In this document: positions 43,514-53,941 of the stretch, piece by piece
Position numbering within the stretch: the first letter of the stretch is position 1
Layout of the letters: each line of letters begins with the position of its first letter
Assembly: GCA_013423325.1 (NCBI GenBank)
Contig: BLJB01000020.1
Span: 62,001 to 126,000, forward strand
Direction of reading: 5' to 3'
Source of the DNA: Usnea hakonensis
Lineage: Eukaryota; Ascomycota; Lecanoromycetes; Lecanorales; Parmeliaceae
Length of the DNA stretch: 64,000 bases
Translations under genes and position numbers: made by a program
Notes under the pieces: generated by a model
What the model was told of the DNA's origin: nothing
Databases searched by the model: none
The model's input: the letters and a program-made list of their open reading frames with translations, nothing else

Positions 43514-43808
43514 ATTCGGATATATCTTTGGGAGTCAAGACGATTTGAATGAGTAGAGATTTCACATATCATGACGAGCGGCTACTTTCGGTGTCAAACC
43601 ATGCCTCCTCGGAAAGTTGTGGCCTTGTATGACGACTTGAGGATGACAAATCGATAATTAAATACAGCTAGAGTAGCATCAATACAATCGATACCCACCT
43701 CAGTATACTGGTTGCTCTACGAAACAGGCAAATAATACTCCGTACAGGGCTGACGATTGTTGGTCTGCTCCTATGATCATTCTTCATGAATGATAAATCT
43801 TAACAGCA
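43514..43808. promoter_or_regulatory. Divergent promoter of BNA1 and RCL1
   Basis: 295 bp between divergent start codons; AT-rich, no specific element recognised. Confidence 0.5.
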
Positions 43809-45020
43809 ATGGCAAGTACACCTCAAGCACCGGTCTCCTTCACCACACAAAAGTCCCTTACACACAGGTTGATCCTCTCCACCCTTACTGGCCGGGCAGT
43901 GCACTTCAAACAGATTCGACCATCATCCCTTACTCATACCGGCCTCGCGCCTCACGAGATCTCATTTCTTCGTTTGTTAGAAGCTGTCACCAATGGGTCG
44001 CAGATTGTCATTAGCGTTACTGGCACAGAATTGCTCTACAAACCCGGGCTAATCACAGGGAGCGCACCTGGGTCTGGTGCCAGTAGCGGGGTAATAAGAC
44101 ACGAGCTGCCAGCTGAGTGTACCAGAGGTATCAGCTACTTCCTAATACCATTGTGCCTCTTGGCACCATTCTCAAAGGCACCGATCAATGTCCTGTTCAC
44201 TGGTCCTGGAGTAATTTCTTCTGCCACGCCCACCGGAGACATGTCTGCGGACAGCGTGCGAACAGCAATATTGCCTCTCTACGCACAATTTGGGATCACG
44301 AATAACATTGAGTTGAGAATCTTGCGGCGCTCAAATACGAGTACTGTTGGGAAAGGTGGAGCAGGCGAGGTCCAGCTTGTTTTTGGGCATCAAGTTCGGC
44401 TTCCCAAAACGGTACACATAACAAATCCTGGGCGAGTGAAAAAGATACGAGGTGTCGCATATTGCACAGGAGTCTCGGGATCAAACAACGCTCGGATGAT
44501 CGAGGAAGCGCGAGGAATTCTAAATCGAATGACGGGGGACACATACATTTTCTCAGACGTTTCTTCTGCTCCTTATTTAACGTCAAGAGATAAAACAAAT
44601 TCAAATGGGAAAAGAAAGACGGGGGTCGGTTTTGGGCTTTCTCTTGTTGCAGAGTCATCTACTGGATCCCTGTACTCCGCAGATCTTGCTTCACCACCGG
44701 GAGGCGGAATACCACCAGAGGATGTCGGGCGACAATGTGCGCATCAGCTTCTTGAGACTATATCGTCTGGGGGTGCAGTGTCTCTGGCAGCAGCGCCTAC
44801 GGTATTAACCCTTATGGCCATGGGCTCGGAAGATGTCGGAAGACTGCAGTTGGGCAAGGATGTGCTCAGTAGTGAAGTAATGATAGGACTTGCTAGAGAT
44901 TTAAAATCTTTTGGTGGCAGCGGATGGGGAGCACGAGAGTCTCTCGAGGGAGGGGACGGTGACGTGGTAGTCAGCGTCGTTGGCAGAGGTGTAGGTAACA
45001 TTGGAAGGAAGATTGCCTGA
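43809..45020 (+). CDS. RCL1: RNA 3'-terminal phosphate cyclase-like protein RCL1
   Basis: Nucleolar SSU-processome protein that works with the GTPase BMS1 and has been linked to cleavage at site A2 of pre-rRNA. It lacks cyclase activity. Intronless, 403 residues. Seen: RLILSTLTGRAVHFKQIRPS, GLAPHEISFLRLLEAVTNGS, ECTRGISYFLIPLCLLAPFS, INVLFTGPG, LRRSNTSTVGKGGAGEVQLV and PGRVKKIRGVAYCTGVS. The cyclase catalytic histidine motif is not present, as in RCL1 proteins. The start is supported by the short leader before the conserved first helix. Confidence 0.95.
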   Translation: MASTPQAPVSFTTQKSLTHRLILSTLTGRAVHFKQIRPSSLTHTGLAPHEISFLRLLEAVTNGSQIVISVTGTELLYKPGLITGSAPGSGASSGVIRHELPAECTRGISYFLIPLCLLAPFSKAPINVLFTGPGVISSATPTGDMSADSVRTAILPLYAQFGITNNIELRILRRSNTSTVGKGGAGEVQLVFGHQVRLPKTVHITNPGRVKKIRGVAYCTGVSGSNNARMIEEARGILNRMTGDTYIFSDVSSAPYLTSRDKTNSNGKRKTGVGFGLSLVAESSTGSLYSADLASPPGGGIPPEDVGRQCAHQLLETISSGGAVSLAAAPTVLTLMAMGSEDVGRLQLGKDVLSSEVMIGLARDLKSFGGSGWGARESLEGGDGDVVVSVVGRGVGNIGRKIA

Positions 45021-46100
45021 GGCCATCAGGAAGCGAGAATACTAATTACAAGATTGTGGAAGAGGAATCTTTCCTCCTGAGAACAAGTAAGCGTGGCAAG
45101 TTTCGCGGCTCTGCCATCGGAGACGGCCTTCCGCTCAAGCATTGCCGAACCAGCCTACTAAATCAGGCGTATGGTGTCGCTGCAGACAGTCTATTGCCAG
45201 GATTAGAGTGTGGTATTCGCGGCCAACAATCGCAGAGCACCAGCACATACAGAGCAATATAGAACGAGGTATGAGTGGAGCAGGTAGGTAGCGAGTTTCT
45301 TGACCTACTACTTTTACACAATACTTCACGCTCCTGTTTATTGCAACGTCGCCATGAAGGACCTTTGAAGGCCTTAGTCTGCCAAGAATCCTCCTTGAGT
45401 ATCGTTGGCTGGGTGAATTCGAAATTTCAGTCATGAGTGATCGAATTTTCATCAAGAAAATTTTCTCATGATCTTTCGTCTTGGATTTATATAGAGCGTA
45501 CTTTTGAGAAGGTATCAAAAACCCCTCTCTAGTGCATCTCAAGTACCAGCTTTTGACTCAATTTAAGGATTACCAAGACCTTGTCAATTAGCACCATTAT
45601 CTGGCTTCTTGAGGATGTTGCTAAAGAAGGATAGTGGTCGTCCGCTATCTATGGGACGAGGGAGACGATATGATGAGGGAAAGCTACTCATGGGGAGCAG
45701 CTCTTCAATGAAATGGCCTCGCACTCCATACCTATATTAAGTTTCATTTTGTATCCTTTACTACATCAGGTACCCACAGTAGTGAGTGAATACATAGGAG
45801 AAGGGAGAAGGGGATGGGCGTCCTTTTGAGCATATATCAGGGAAAAAAAAGCATTGATACAGATTTTTCATGAGTCAAAGCCGTTTAATGGAATATCCTA
45901 TGGGTATAAAATCCTCGAAAGCTGTCCTACTTGAGTGATCAGTGCAGAATGTCACCACGTCAGTCTATCATCCAGCATACAGCTCGAGGATCAGAGACTT
46001 CAATCCCCATTCTCCCTCCATATCATCTTATCCACTGCCAATACAGTTCTGAGCCTAAGTCCAACCATTACCATCACCTTTGCAAAGTTCTATCGTCGAA
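45021..46100. other. Gene-free region after RCL1
   Basis: 1.08 kb with only short frames on both strands and no coherent spliced model. Nothing specific seen. Confidence 0.45.
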
Positions 46101-46545
46101 ATGGACACCTTCACCTCAGCTTGCCTCGCGCCTACTATGCCCGGGAAGGGGAGTCTAGATTCCATTGGCAGCGTTCATGCCATGCACGAACGAGCGAATG
46201 CTGAGACGGCAGACAATTCAGACTTCATCAAATTCCAAAACGAGAGTGATCCTCACGCGGAGCATATCTTAGCCATGTAAGTTCCCTCTAAGTCCCTCGA
46301 ACAAAGTTGATGAAAGCTGATCTTCCACCAGGTTCGGACAGGAAGCTTACGACGAATACATACGCGATGTCGCAGCACAACACCAATGCGAGAAGATCGA
46401 AGCCGCCGAAAAGCTCGCTCGCCGCACTGCCCGAATTGCCCGAATGAAACGATTCTTTGACGTCCAAACCAGAATGGAACGCAACCTTGCAGCTCTCGTC
46501 ACCAACATCGCAAGCAAGATTACCCATCGTCATATCAACGCCTAG
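46101..46545 (+). CDS. Small hypothetical protein, two exons
   Basis: Exons 46101-46276 and 46332-46545 (55-bp intron with a strong GTAAGT donor) give 129 residues. The join rebuilds HAEHILAMFGQEAYDEYIRD in frame. The N-terminal half is Ser/Asn/Glu-rich. The C-terminal half is a strongly basic amphipathic helix with KIEAAEKLARRTARIARMKR and then LAALVTNIASKI. No recognised family. The convincing splice and absence of low-complexity bias make it a probable gene. Confidence 0.55.
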
Positions 46546-48282
46546 AGGCCACCCACCCACCATCTCCGTCAAGATCTGAAGCTGGCTGTCTCCGTCTATC
46601 AATCTGCCTAACACATCGACTCCAAGCCGCGCCGACTCCGATTAGTGCTCTCTCTGTTTTCGACACGGACATCACCGTCCTCTACCTCGGGACGCTTTAT
46701 CTGAAGATAACCGGCTCTAATCGTCATAACCAGCTCGGACATATCAGCGTCACATACATCAACAATGCTCTGGGCGACACCTAGCGCAAGCTTTGGAAAG
46801 TTTGAACGACCATGACTTCGACGTGAGAATGCCTGCTATTACCAGTGATATCTAAACTGTCTGCTAAAATTCGATAGCGTCTTCTCATTGGTACTAGTCC
46901 AGATGGGAGCAGGACATCGCAACACAATAACGATAAAACAGCCTCTGAAGCAATTGCTGCAATTTCGACCCCGACTGGAAGCTGTTGTATCTTCACATCG
47001 CCACCAAACTGTGACGACCACGCATTGATCCATCCATCATACTCTACCGCGGCTAGCACAGCAAGAGGGTAATCATGAAGCTGTCGCCCTACCATAAGCA
47101 TGTAAGTTGCAATAATGAGCGCTGAAATATCCCGTCACTAATCTCACAATTCTCGCAGCATTTTCAAGAGTGTCAGCTCCACGGCATCTTACCACGAAGA
47201 CCGGAAATGTCAACGAACATCGTATCAAAGCACCTCCATCAGTATTTCGCCAGCTTCCGTAAATCAAATGATTGAAGCCGTATCATAACGACATCGGAAT
47301 CGCTTTCTGGCCTTCAAGCACTTTACGTCACGGCAAACCAATAGGAAATTGGAGAGTTCCAACATGGGTTGGAGCAGGGGATTGAGTTTAGATATGGGGT
47401 TGGATTAGGGGTTGGGTCTGGGGTTGGGTCTGGGATTGGGTATCTTCTCACTGTTTGAGTATCTGGATGTTTGAGATTCAAGGAGGTCTGGAAGAATGGA
47501 TGTGAAGAAGATTTTCTCTGTTTGTTGATTGTGAGGGATGGTGGGCTTTCTCTCAATGACATGTTGGTAGCTTTCGGATACGGTTAGAGTAGTGGAGAAA
47601 GATTTTTCAACCAAACGCTGCTCTGAAGTGATTGCGCCATTGTTGAGTGACTATGTTTGTTTATGTGATAGACTGCATGAGGTGCTAGAGGGATGGAATC
47701 GTATGGTTGCTCGACGCATAGAAATGTCAATCAGGCGGCGAGGCCGGTGGAGTAGGGTAGATGTGGATGGTCGGACAGAGCCAAGGTTGGACCAAGTCAC
47801 CAAGTTTATTCGCACTCTGGAAACGTGGTTGCTGTAAGGACCTATCGTCAGGGGACTTCATCACTTGCAGATTGAACTTCTTCATACATCCTTTCCCCTC
47901 GCTCGACATAGACTCTTGACATGTGTGAGATGTATAATTAATATAATAATGATGGATTGAGCCATCTGGTTTCATCATTCCATGATTCATTTCTTTAGAA
48001 TTTGTCGGTCAACTGTCGATAATTGTCAATCGCCTTACCAACGAGATCTACTACTTTACGTACTTCTTCTTTACCTTACCTTACTTTATGTAAGATTACT
48101 TTACAAGTACGCTAATTCCACCAGATCCCGCTTCTCTCAGCCAATCAAATAATCAACCGAAAGCGGGAATCAAGGTGCCTTGGTTTGAACGCGACTCAAA
48201 TATTTACATGTAAGATACTTAATAATACGGTACGGTAATCCGAAAGCTAATCCGAAAGGTAATAAATCAACAATAAGAAATA
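46546..48282. other. Long gene-poor stretch with G-rich tract and TACCTTAC elements
   Basis: 1.7 kb. Minus-strand frames at 46781-47101 and 47073-47267 have no recognisable motif and no good splice joins, so I do not call them. It contains a tract with seven runs of three or more G (47396-47440) and TTACCTTACCTTAC at 48071-48084. An 11-bp direct repeat TAATCCGAAAG lies at 48236-48246 and 48248-48258, just upstream of the CLIP-170 start. Confidence 0.5.
47396..47440 (+). repeat. G-rich tandem tract, potential quadruplex
   Basis: Imperfect repeats of GGGTTGGGTCTG give seven G-runs of length three or four within 45 bp on the plus strand. Confidence 0.75.
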
Positions 48283-50910
48283 ATGACAACCCAAACACCA
48301 AATCGTCGCTCATTAGGCCGTCCTCGTCCTTCTTTAGCTCATCCAACTGTTGCCACTACCTCCTCCCCGAGCTTGTCTACCTCCTTTGATCGACCTGCCC
48401 TTCCACCCTCTCAGTTCTCCGCCCGACGCGTCAGCGGCAACCTTCCTCTCAATCGAAAACTTTCCTATGGCCAGACGGCCGCTTCGGGTAGCTTGTCTAT
48501 GGTAGCAGATGGAAGCGAAGCATATCCACCAACCTCTGAAGCGGGCTCGAGTCCATTTACCATGTATCCTTCCAAGCCTGTCAACGGTAGGACTATTAGT
48601 GATGACAGGTCCGCGAACCAGAATCTGGAGGTGGGGGATATGGTAGACGTGCCTGGGATGATGCACGGCATCATCAAGTTCATTGGCGAGGTCAAGGGCA
48701 AAAAGGGCCACTTTGCTGGGGTGGAGCTCAGCAAAGAATTTGCGGCCAAGGGGAAGAACGATGGAGACGTGGATGGGTATCCCTCACTTGATCTCGCAGG
48801 GAACAGTTCTAGCTGATCACGATGCAGCATACGATATTTTGTTACAAACATACCCGGCGCCGGCATCTTTCTGCCATCTAACAAGGCGTACAAACGGCTC
48901 TCTCCTGCCTTCTCTGCCGATCCCATGCCTCCTACACCACCAGCACCTACAATCGCCCCCAGTAATCAAAATACCCCTGGTTCCTCAATGAAGTCAAAGT
49001 TCAGTCAATCTGTGGGTCCCGGACGAGCATCTAGTCCCTTGAGGGCCAAGGCAAGACCTTCATTACCTCGACCAGAATCTCCAATGCGAAGAGGTCAAAA
49101 CGCGACTTCGATGCCTTCAGGTCGACCTTCTCTGGGGGCGCCGAAGCTTTCCAAAAGCGTCATGGGTGGTCCACGATATGCGCCGAGCCCTACGCCGGCG
49201 AGGTTTGGTACCAGTGTGAGAGGAAGCAAGGACGGGGATCCAGGGAAGAGAGCTATGCCTACAGCCAAATCCATGCCCAAAACGCCAGACAATTTTCGGC
49301 CTCACTCTCGGAGCGAGTCTCGCCTTGGACCAGAAGCAATGTTTGACGAAGACTCGGATGGCACTCCAATCGGTACTGCGAAGATTGTTTATGGAGCTCA
49401 GAGCGCAAAACAAAGTTCGCGGCCTATATCAAATCAAGGTGATGAAATCAAGCAGCTCAGATTGATGTTGCAAGAAAGAGATAAACAGCTGGAAAAACAG
49501 ACTTCTGATTTAGAGGAGATGCAGAACAGCATAGCGGAATTGCAGTCAGTGGAGAGAACTCCGACACACACTTCGTCCGGCACATTACGATCTAGGGGCT
49601 CTGGAATTGATGAGTTGGATGCACCGTCTCTGCGGGCCTTGGTGCGGGAAAAGATTGAGAAGATCACGACGCTTACTACTGACTTCGATGCGCACCGTGC
49701 GCAGTTCCGAAACACCATTGACAGCTTGGAGCGCACCAGTGATGAAACCAATCGGATCTACGAGCAGCAAGTCGACAGCCTGAAGCAGGAGATTCGAGAA
49801 CTGCAAGATCGAGGTGACGACGTAGAAAGCGTCGCTCAGCAATTGAAACAATTGGAGGAACTGGTTCAAGAACTTGAAGAGGGTCTTGAGGATGCGCGCA
49901 GGGGGGAAGCTGAGGCCAGTGGCGAGGTTGAGTTTCTAAGGGGAGAGGTTGATAGAACACGATCAGAGTTGCGACAGGAGAGAGAAAAGGCGAATGCAGC
50001 TGTGAAAAGCAAGGATGGTGGTTTGAGTCCGGGCGGATTGTCTAGAGAGGTAGAGCAAAGGGATGACGAGATCAGGGGCTTGAAGGCTATCATTCACTCG
50101 CTGAGCCGAGACGCCGCTCCCGAGATGGGCAGTCCCAGGCCTGGCAGTCGCCGACTCTCGAAGCAACGGCACAGTGATCTGAATCAGGCGAATGGCCATA
50201 ATGAAAGCCAATTGGCAGAGGAGCGTCAAGCAAGAGAGAATCTTGAACGAGAAATCAAAGAGTTAGAAGGTTTGGTAGATCAGAAGACCTATCGTGAAGA
50301 AGAGTTAGAATACGAGATCAAACGGCTGCGGGAGAACGCTGCCCACGCTAGTGCTGGCAGCAACGGCTACACTGAGCGACCGCTTACAGGCAACAACCAC
50401 ATGCCAAACTTAAGCAAACAATCCTCGAACGACTGGCGAGAGCAGGTTTCAGACGCGGGGCACCGAGGCGACCACCTCGAATCCATGCCCGAAGGCGACA
50501 GCCACTCCACCACCATGACAGAAAGCAGTACCCTCTACTGCGACATGTGCGAGACCTTTGGCCATGAAATCCTCACATGCCCCACCATCAACGGCGACCA
50601 CTCGGATCGTCAATCCAACGCAAAGCCCAGTCCCTCTTCACAGCGGATAGGACGGGACGTCGTGACGGAAGGCTTGAAGGGACTGGGTGCATCATCATCA
50701 TCATCACCGCAGACGAATCTTTACCCCACACCGTTGAGTCCGGCTAGGAGTCCGGCGATGACCCCAAAGGCGAATTCGATGCCAAATCCGATGGAACAGG
50801 GGCCTGTGGCGGGGAAGAAGAGCGGTGTGGTTGATGGGGAGAGGTGGTGTGCGCTTTGTGAGAGGGACGGGCATGAGAGCGTGGACTGTCCCTTTGAAGA
50901 TATGTACTAG
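48283..50910 (+). CDS. CLIP-170-type microtubule plus-end tracking protein (CAP-Gly)
   Basis: Binds growing microtubule ends and links them to cortex and dynein. Exons 48283-48776 and 48828-50910 give 858 residues. Seen: a basic Ser/Pro start, a CAP-Gly domain at about 115-190 (GKKGHFAGVEL before the intron, IRYFVTNIPGAGIFLPSNKA after it) and a Ser/Pro/Arg linker. A long coiled coil follows (for example ERDKQLEKQTSDLEEMQNS and QQLKQLEELVQELEEGLED). Two C-terminal zinc knuckles, CDMCETFGHEILTC and CALCERDGHESVDC, end with an acidic-aromatic EDMY tail. This is the CLIP-170/A. nidulans ClipA/yeast Bik1 build. The intron splits the CAP-Gly domain in phase 2. Confidence 0.94.
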
Positions 50911-51242
50911 ACAACGTGTTCCTCTTGCTCACTCGCTGCTGCGCCTCGTTATTTTGGTAGCGAATGGGCACGGCGAGTTCCATGAGCATTGCAGGTGTTG
51001 GTTTTCTTTGGTGACGAGCATTTTAGCGAGGACAAGATTCACCGCGAAATCACTTACTTAGCTGCAGCAGCATAATCTTTGAGATGGCATATGGAGATGC
51101 TCTGACTTGCCTCATGGTCATTCTATATTGCGCATGATCTTCTCCCGTACCAAGATCTTTGCGTGTCGAGAAAATCTATAGTCATCTATTAATTCTTACA
51201 CATCTACATCTGACCGCTTTGACCCCTTACTTTTTTTATATT
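50911..51242. other. Convergent 3' region of CLIP-170 and TRR1
   Basis: 332 bp, AT-rich, no feature beyond likely 3' UTRs. Confidence 0.4.
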
Positions 51243-52295
51243 TCAAAGCAACGGATTACTCCTATACTCAGGCGCCTCCGCATTCGTAGGTTTCTCCGCC
51301 TGAGTCTCCCCCCCAATCCCCCCCTTGACGTCCTCCTCCTCCCTCTCAGCCAAAAACTTCTCCGCCTCCAACGCCGCGATGCACCCGCTCCCCGCGCTCG
51401 TAATCGCCTGCCGGTACCGCTTATCCTGCACGTCCCCCGCCGCGAACACCCCCTCGATATTCGTATAACTCGTCCCGGGCTTCGTGAGGATGTAATTCTC
51501 CCCGTCCATATCGACGACGCCTTTGAACATCGCCGTCGCCGGGTCGTGCCCGACGGCGTAAAAGAGGCCATTGGCCACCATCTCCGACTCCTCGCCCGTG
51601 ACGACGTTCTTGAGCCGCAGCCCAGTCATGAGGCCGCGGTCCTTCGTCTCGCCCGTGACCTCGGTCGCCACCGTGTCGTACCGCACCGTCACTTTGGGGT
51701 GGGCGAGCAACCGCTTCGCCATCGTCTTGCTGGCTCGTAAGCGGTCCTTGCGCACCAGCACCGTCACGTGGCTGCCGTACTTGGCCAGGAACATGGCCTC
51801 CTCGGCCGCCGAGTCGCCGCCGCCAATCACGACGAGGGGTTTGTTCCGGAAGATGGGCACGGCGCCGTCGCAGACGGCGCAGGCCGAGATGCCGTTTTGC
51901 CAGTATTTATCTTCTCCGGTCAGATTGAGCCGCCGCGCGGAGGCGCCAGTGGCTATGATGACGGCGGACGCGGTGACGGGTTCATCGGCGTCCTCGGGCC
52001 ACAATTTGAACGGCCGCGTCGAGAGGTCGACCCTGTCGATCGTCTCGGAGATGATTTCGGTGCCGAATCTCTCCGACTGCGCGCGCATGGCGTCCATAAG
52101 TTCGGAGCCGCCGATCCCGCCGGGGAAACCGGGGTAGTTTTCCACGTCCGTCGTCGTGGTCAGTTGGCCGCCCGCCGCGATGCCGTTGGCGAGCATGCCT
52201 TCGTACAGCACAGGTTTCAGCTCCGCGCGCGAGAGGTAGACGGCGGCGGTGTGGGCGGCGGGGCCGGAGCCGATGATGACGACTTTGGAGTGCAT
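51243..52295 (-). CDS. TRR1: Thioredoxin reductase (low-Mr, NADPH/FAD type)
   Basis: Cytosolic flavoenzyme that passes electrons from NADPH to thioredoxin. Intronless, 350 residues from ATG 52295. Seen: FAD-binding GSGPAAHTAAVY, TTTTDVENYPGFP, the redox-active CAVC (Cys139, Cys142), NADPH-binding GGGDSAAEEA and the second FAD motif GVFAAGDVQDKRYRQAITSA. The MHSKVVIIG start is the conserved one. The frame continues upstream without ATG for 64 codons with a presequence-like composition. The GC-rich third positions differ from its neighbours and suit a highly expressed gene. Confidence 0.97.
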   Translation of the reverse strand: MHSKVVIIGSGPAAHTAAVYLSRAELKPVLYEGMLANGIAAGGQLTTTTDVENYPGFPGGIGGSELMDAMRAQSERFGTEIISETIDRVDLSTRPFKLWPEDADEPVTASAVIIATGASARRLNLTGEDKYWQNGISACAVCDGAVPIFRNKPLVVIGGGDSAAEEAMFLAKYGSHVTVLVRKDRLRASKTMAKRLLAHPKVTVRYDTVATEVTGETKDRGLMTGLRLKNVVTGEESEMVANGLFYAVGHDPATAMFKGVVDMDGENYILTKPGTSYTNIEGVFAAGDVQDKRYRQAITSAGSGCIAALEAEKFLAEREEEDVKGGIGGETQAEKPTNAEAPEYRSNPLL

Positions 52296-53029
52296 GGCTG
52301 GTCGGGGCTTGGGGGCGTGGGTGCCCAGAGGGGCGGAGAGGGGGAGCTTGGGCGCGGATCTGGGCTGGAAGGACCCGGCTGCTGCTGCTGCTATGGTGAA
52401 GGGGACGCTGGAGCGGAGGGGGAAGGAGGAGAAGCGGTGGAATGGTTTGGAAAACAGGGTGGTGGTCGTGGGGATGGGGATTGAAGATTAGGGATTGAGA
52501 ATGGGGAAAAGTAGAGGGGCTTGGTGGCTTTATGGACTATGAATTGGGCTTGCTATATACAGATAGATGTAGAAGAAATGTCAAATGGTTGATGATTTGG
52601 ATTCAATCCAAGTCCGTCATGGCCATTATCAATTGCCGTAGGGCTGAGGATTCCTAAGCAGCCCACAGCCACAAAGTCGGAATCTTCATGACAAGTCTTG
52701 GTTTCAAAAGAAAAAGAAGATTATAGAAGGATACATCACTTCCATCATCCATTAGAAGTAATTGCGCCTTTTTTTCGGACTACCGAAACATTCGAGAAGC
52801 TACCGTGTACATGCTCGTCCTGTTGCTCAGCCACCAGTAGCACAAGACATCGCCTCTGCTCGGTAAGATTACATGACAATGCTCCCAATTTGACATCCCT
52901 TGTCCTATGCTCTTCACTCCTTCCCCGCTATGATCTGAAAAGTCAACGATTCCGAAAACATCTACCCCCTGCCAGAACCCATACCGGTGAGGAAACGAGC
53001 AATGATTGCGAGATGTTCCGCCAACATTA
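52296..53029. promoter_or_regulatory. TRR1 upstream region with pyrimidine-rich leader
   Basis: 734 bp. On the minus strand the first 190 bp upstream of TRR1 are pyrimidine-rich and open in the TRR1 frame; the rest holds the presumed promoter. No other gene is supported. Confidence 0.5.
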
Positions 53030-53882
53030 TTAATTGCTTGACCCTTCCCCCAACGAGGCGATAACCTCATCGACATGGAACTCGGAACGCATCCGCGAGA
53101 AATCCCCACTGTAGAAGGCCGTATTACTCTGAATCCTCTCATACAAAGCCAGAGACAGGTCGATGACGAAGTCGAGCGGGAAAACCGTCCTGTCGAAAAA
53201 CCAGTCCTTGGACAGCGATCCCCGGTGCGCGGCCCACGTGGCGAGGAACTTGCGAAGCGGGGAACTTTTCGCAGTATTCTCGTAGATGTAGCGGTATTCC
53301 TCAATGGGCGCGCGGGATGAGGACTCGTGCTTGCGGATGAGGACGTTCATGGCTGTGTTCTGAAGGGCAGGGATGCATCGTACTTCTGCAAAGATGTAGA
53401 GATCGATCAAGGTGTGCCAGGAGATGTCAGAGTGGTCGCGGGGCTCCTGGGCAATGACTCCGGTGTAGGCCCAGTATTGGAAGCAAAGGAACACGTCGGC
53501 ATCGTCCTCGGCCATCTCAATCGTTTGAGTCTCGAACTCTTTGAAATTTCCGTTGAGTGCCGCCTCGAAGAAGCCAGAAGTGTCACAAAGTAATCGCTTG
53601 TGCATATAGAAAACGCGTTTCTGGGGCCCGATTTTGATCTGAACAATTGTGTCAAAGGCGTCCCTATAAGGAATCAATAAGTCAGATGCATACTGTTACC
53701 GTCATGGACGACTCGACGTACAGATTGGGTTTATATGCAGCTTTTTCCTGGCCCTCTGGCGAGGATAAGTTGGTGGTCATAGTGTTAGCAAATATGAGAT
53801 CCTTCTGCTTTGGTGACAAGATCAAGTGATAGATTTGAGATGGGAAGTGGTGATGGAAATCAAGTGGTGTGGTACTCATCAA
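53030..53882 (-). CDS. BTB/POZ-domain protein
   Basis: Exons 53722-53882 and 53030-53663 (58-bp intron) give 264 residues from the first ATG; an internal Met in MTTNLSSPEG is an equally possible start. Seen: the BTB core DTIVQIKIGPQKRVFYMHKR, LLCDTSGFFEAALNGNFKE, DADVFLCFQYWAYTG and LIDLYIFAEVRCIPALQNTA. An RKFLATWAAH helix and a C-terminal extension follow. Such short BTB-only proteins are a large family in filamentous ascomycetes; partner and role are unknown, possibly a cullin-3 adaptor or an oligomerisation module. Confidence 0.87.
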
Positions 53883-53941
53883 GTGACTGACGGCCTATCA
53901 TTTAATTGAATTTTTTTTTAATTTTACCTACCTTACTGTGA

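Noticed and set aside
46781..47267. Two overlapping minus-strand frames as a possible gene
   Set aside because: No recognisable motif, the first has no ATG and no in-frame GT..AG join could be found; left as unannotated.
47323..47614. Minus-strand frame with Asn-Pro-Arg-Pro repeats
   Set aside because: Product of reading through the G-rich tandem tract; no conserved flanks.
51768..52484. Plus-strand 238-residue Gly/Arg/Asp-rich frame
   Set aside because: Antisense shadow of the GC-rich TRR1 gene and its leader.
52698..53033. Plus-strand 111-residue frame upstream of TRR1
   Set aside because: Cys/Ser/His-rich text with no domain, overlaps the 3' end of the BTB gene, no splice support.
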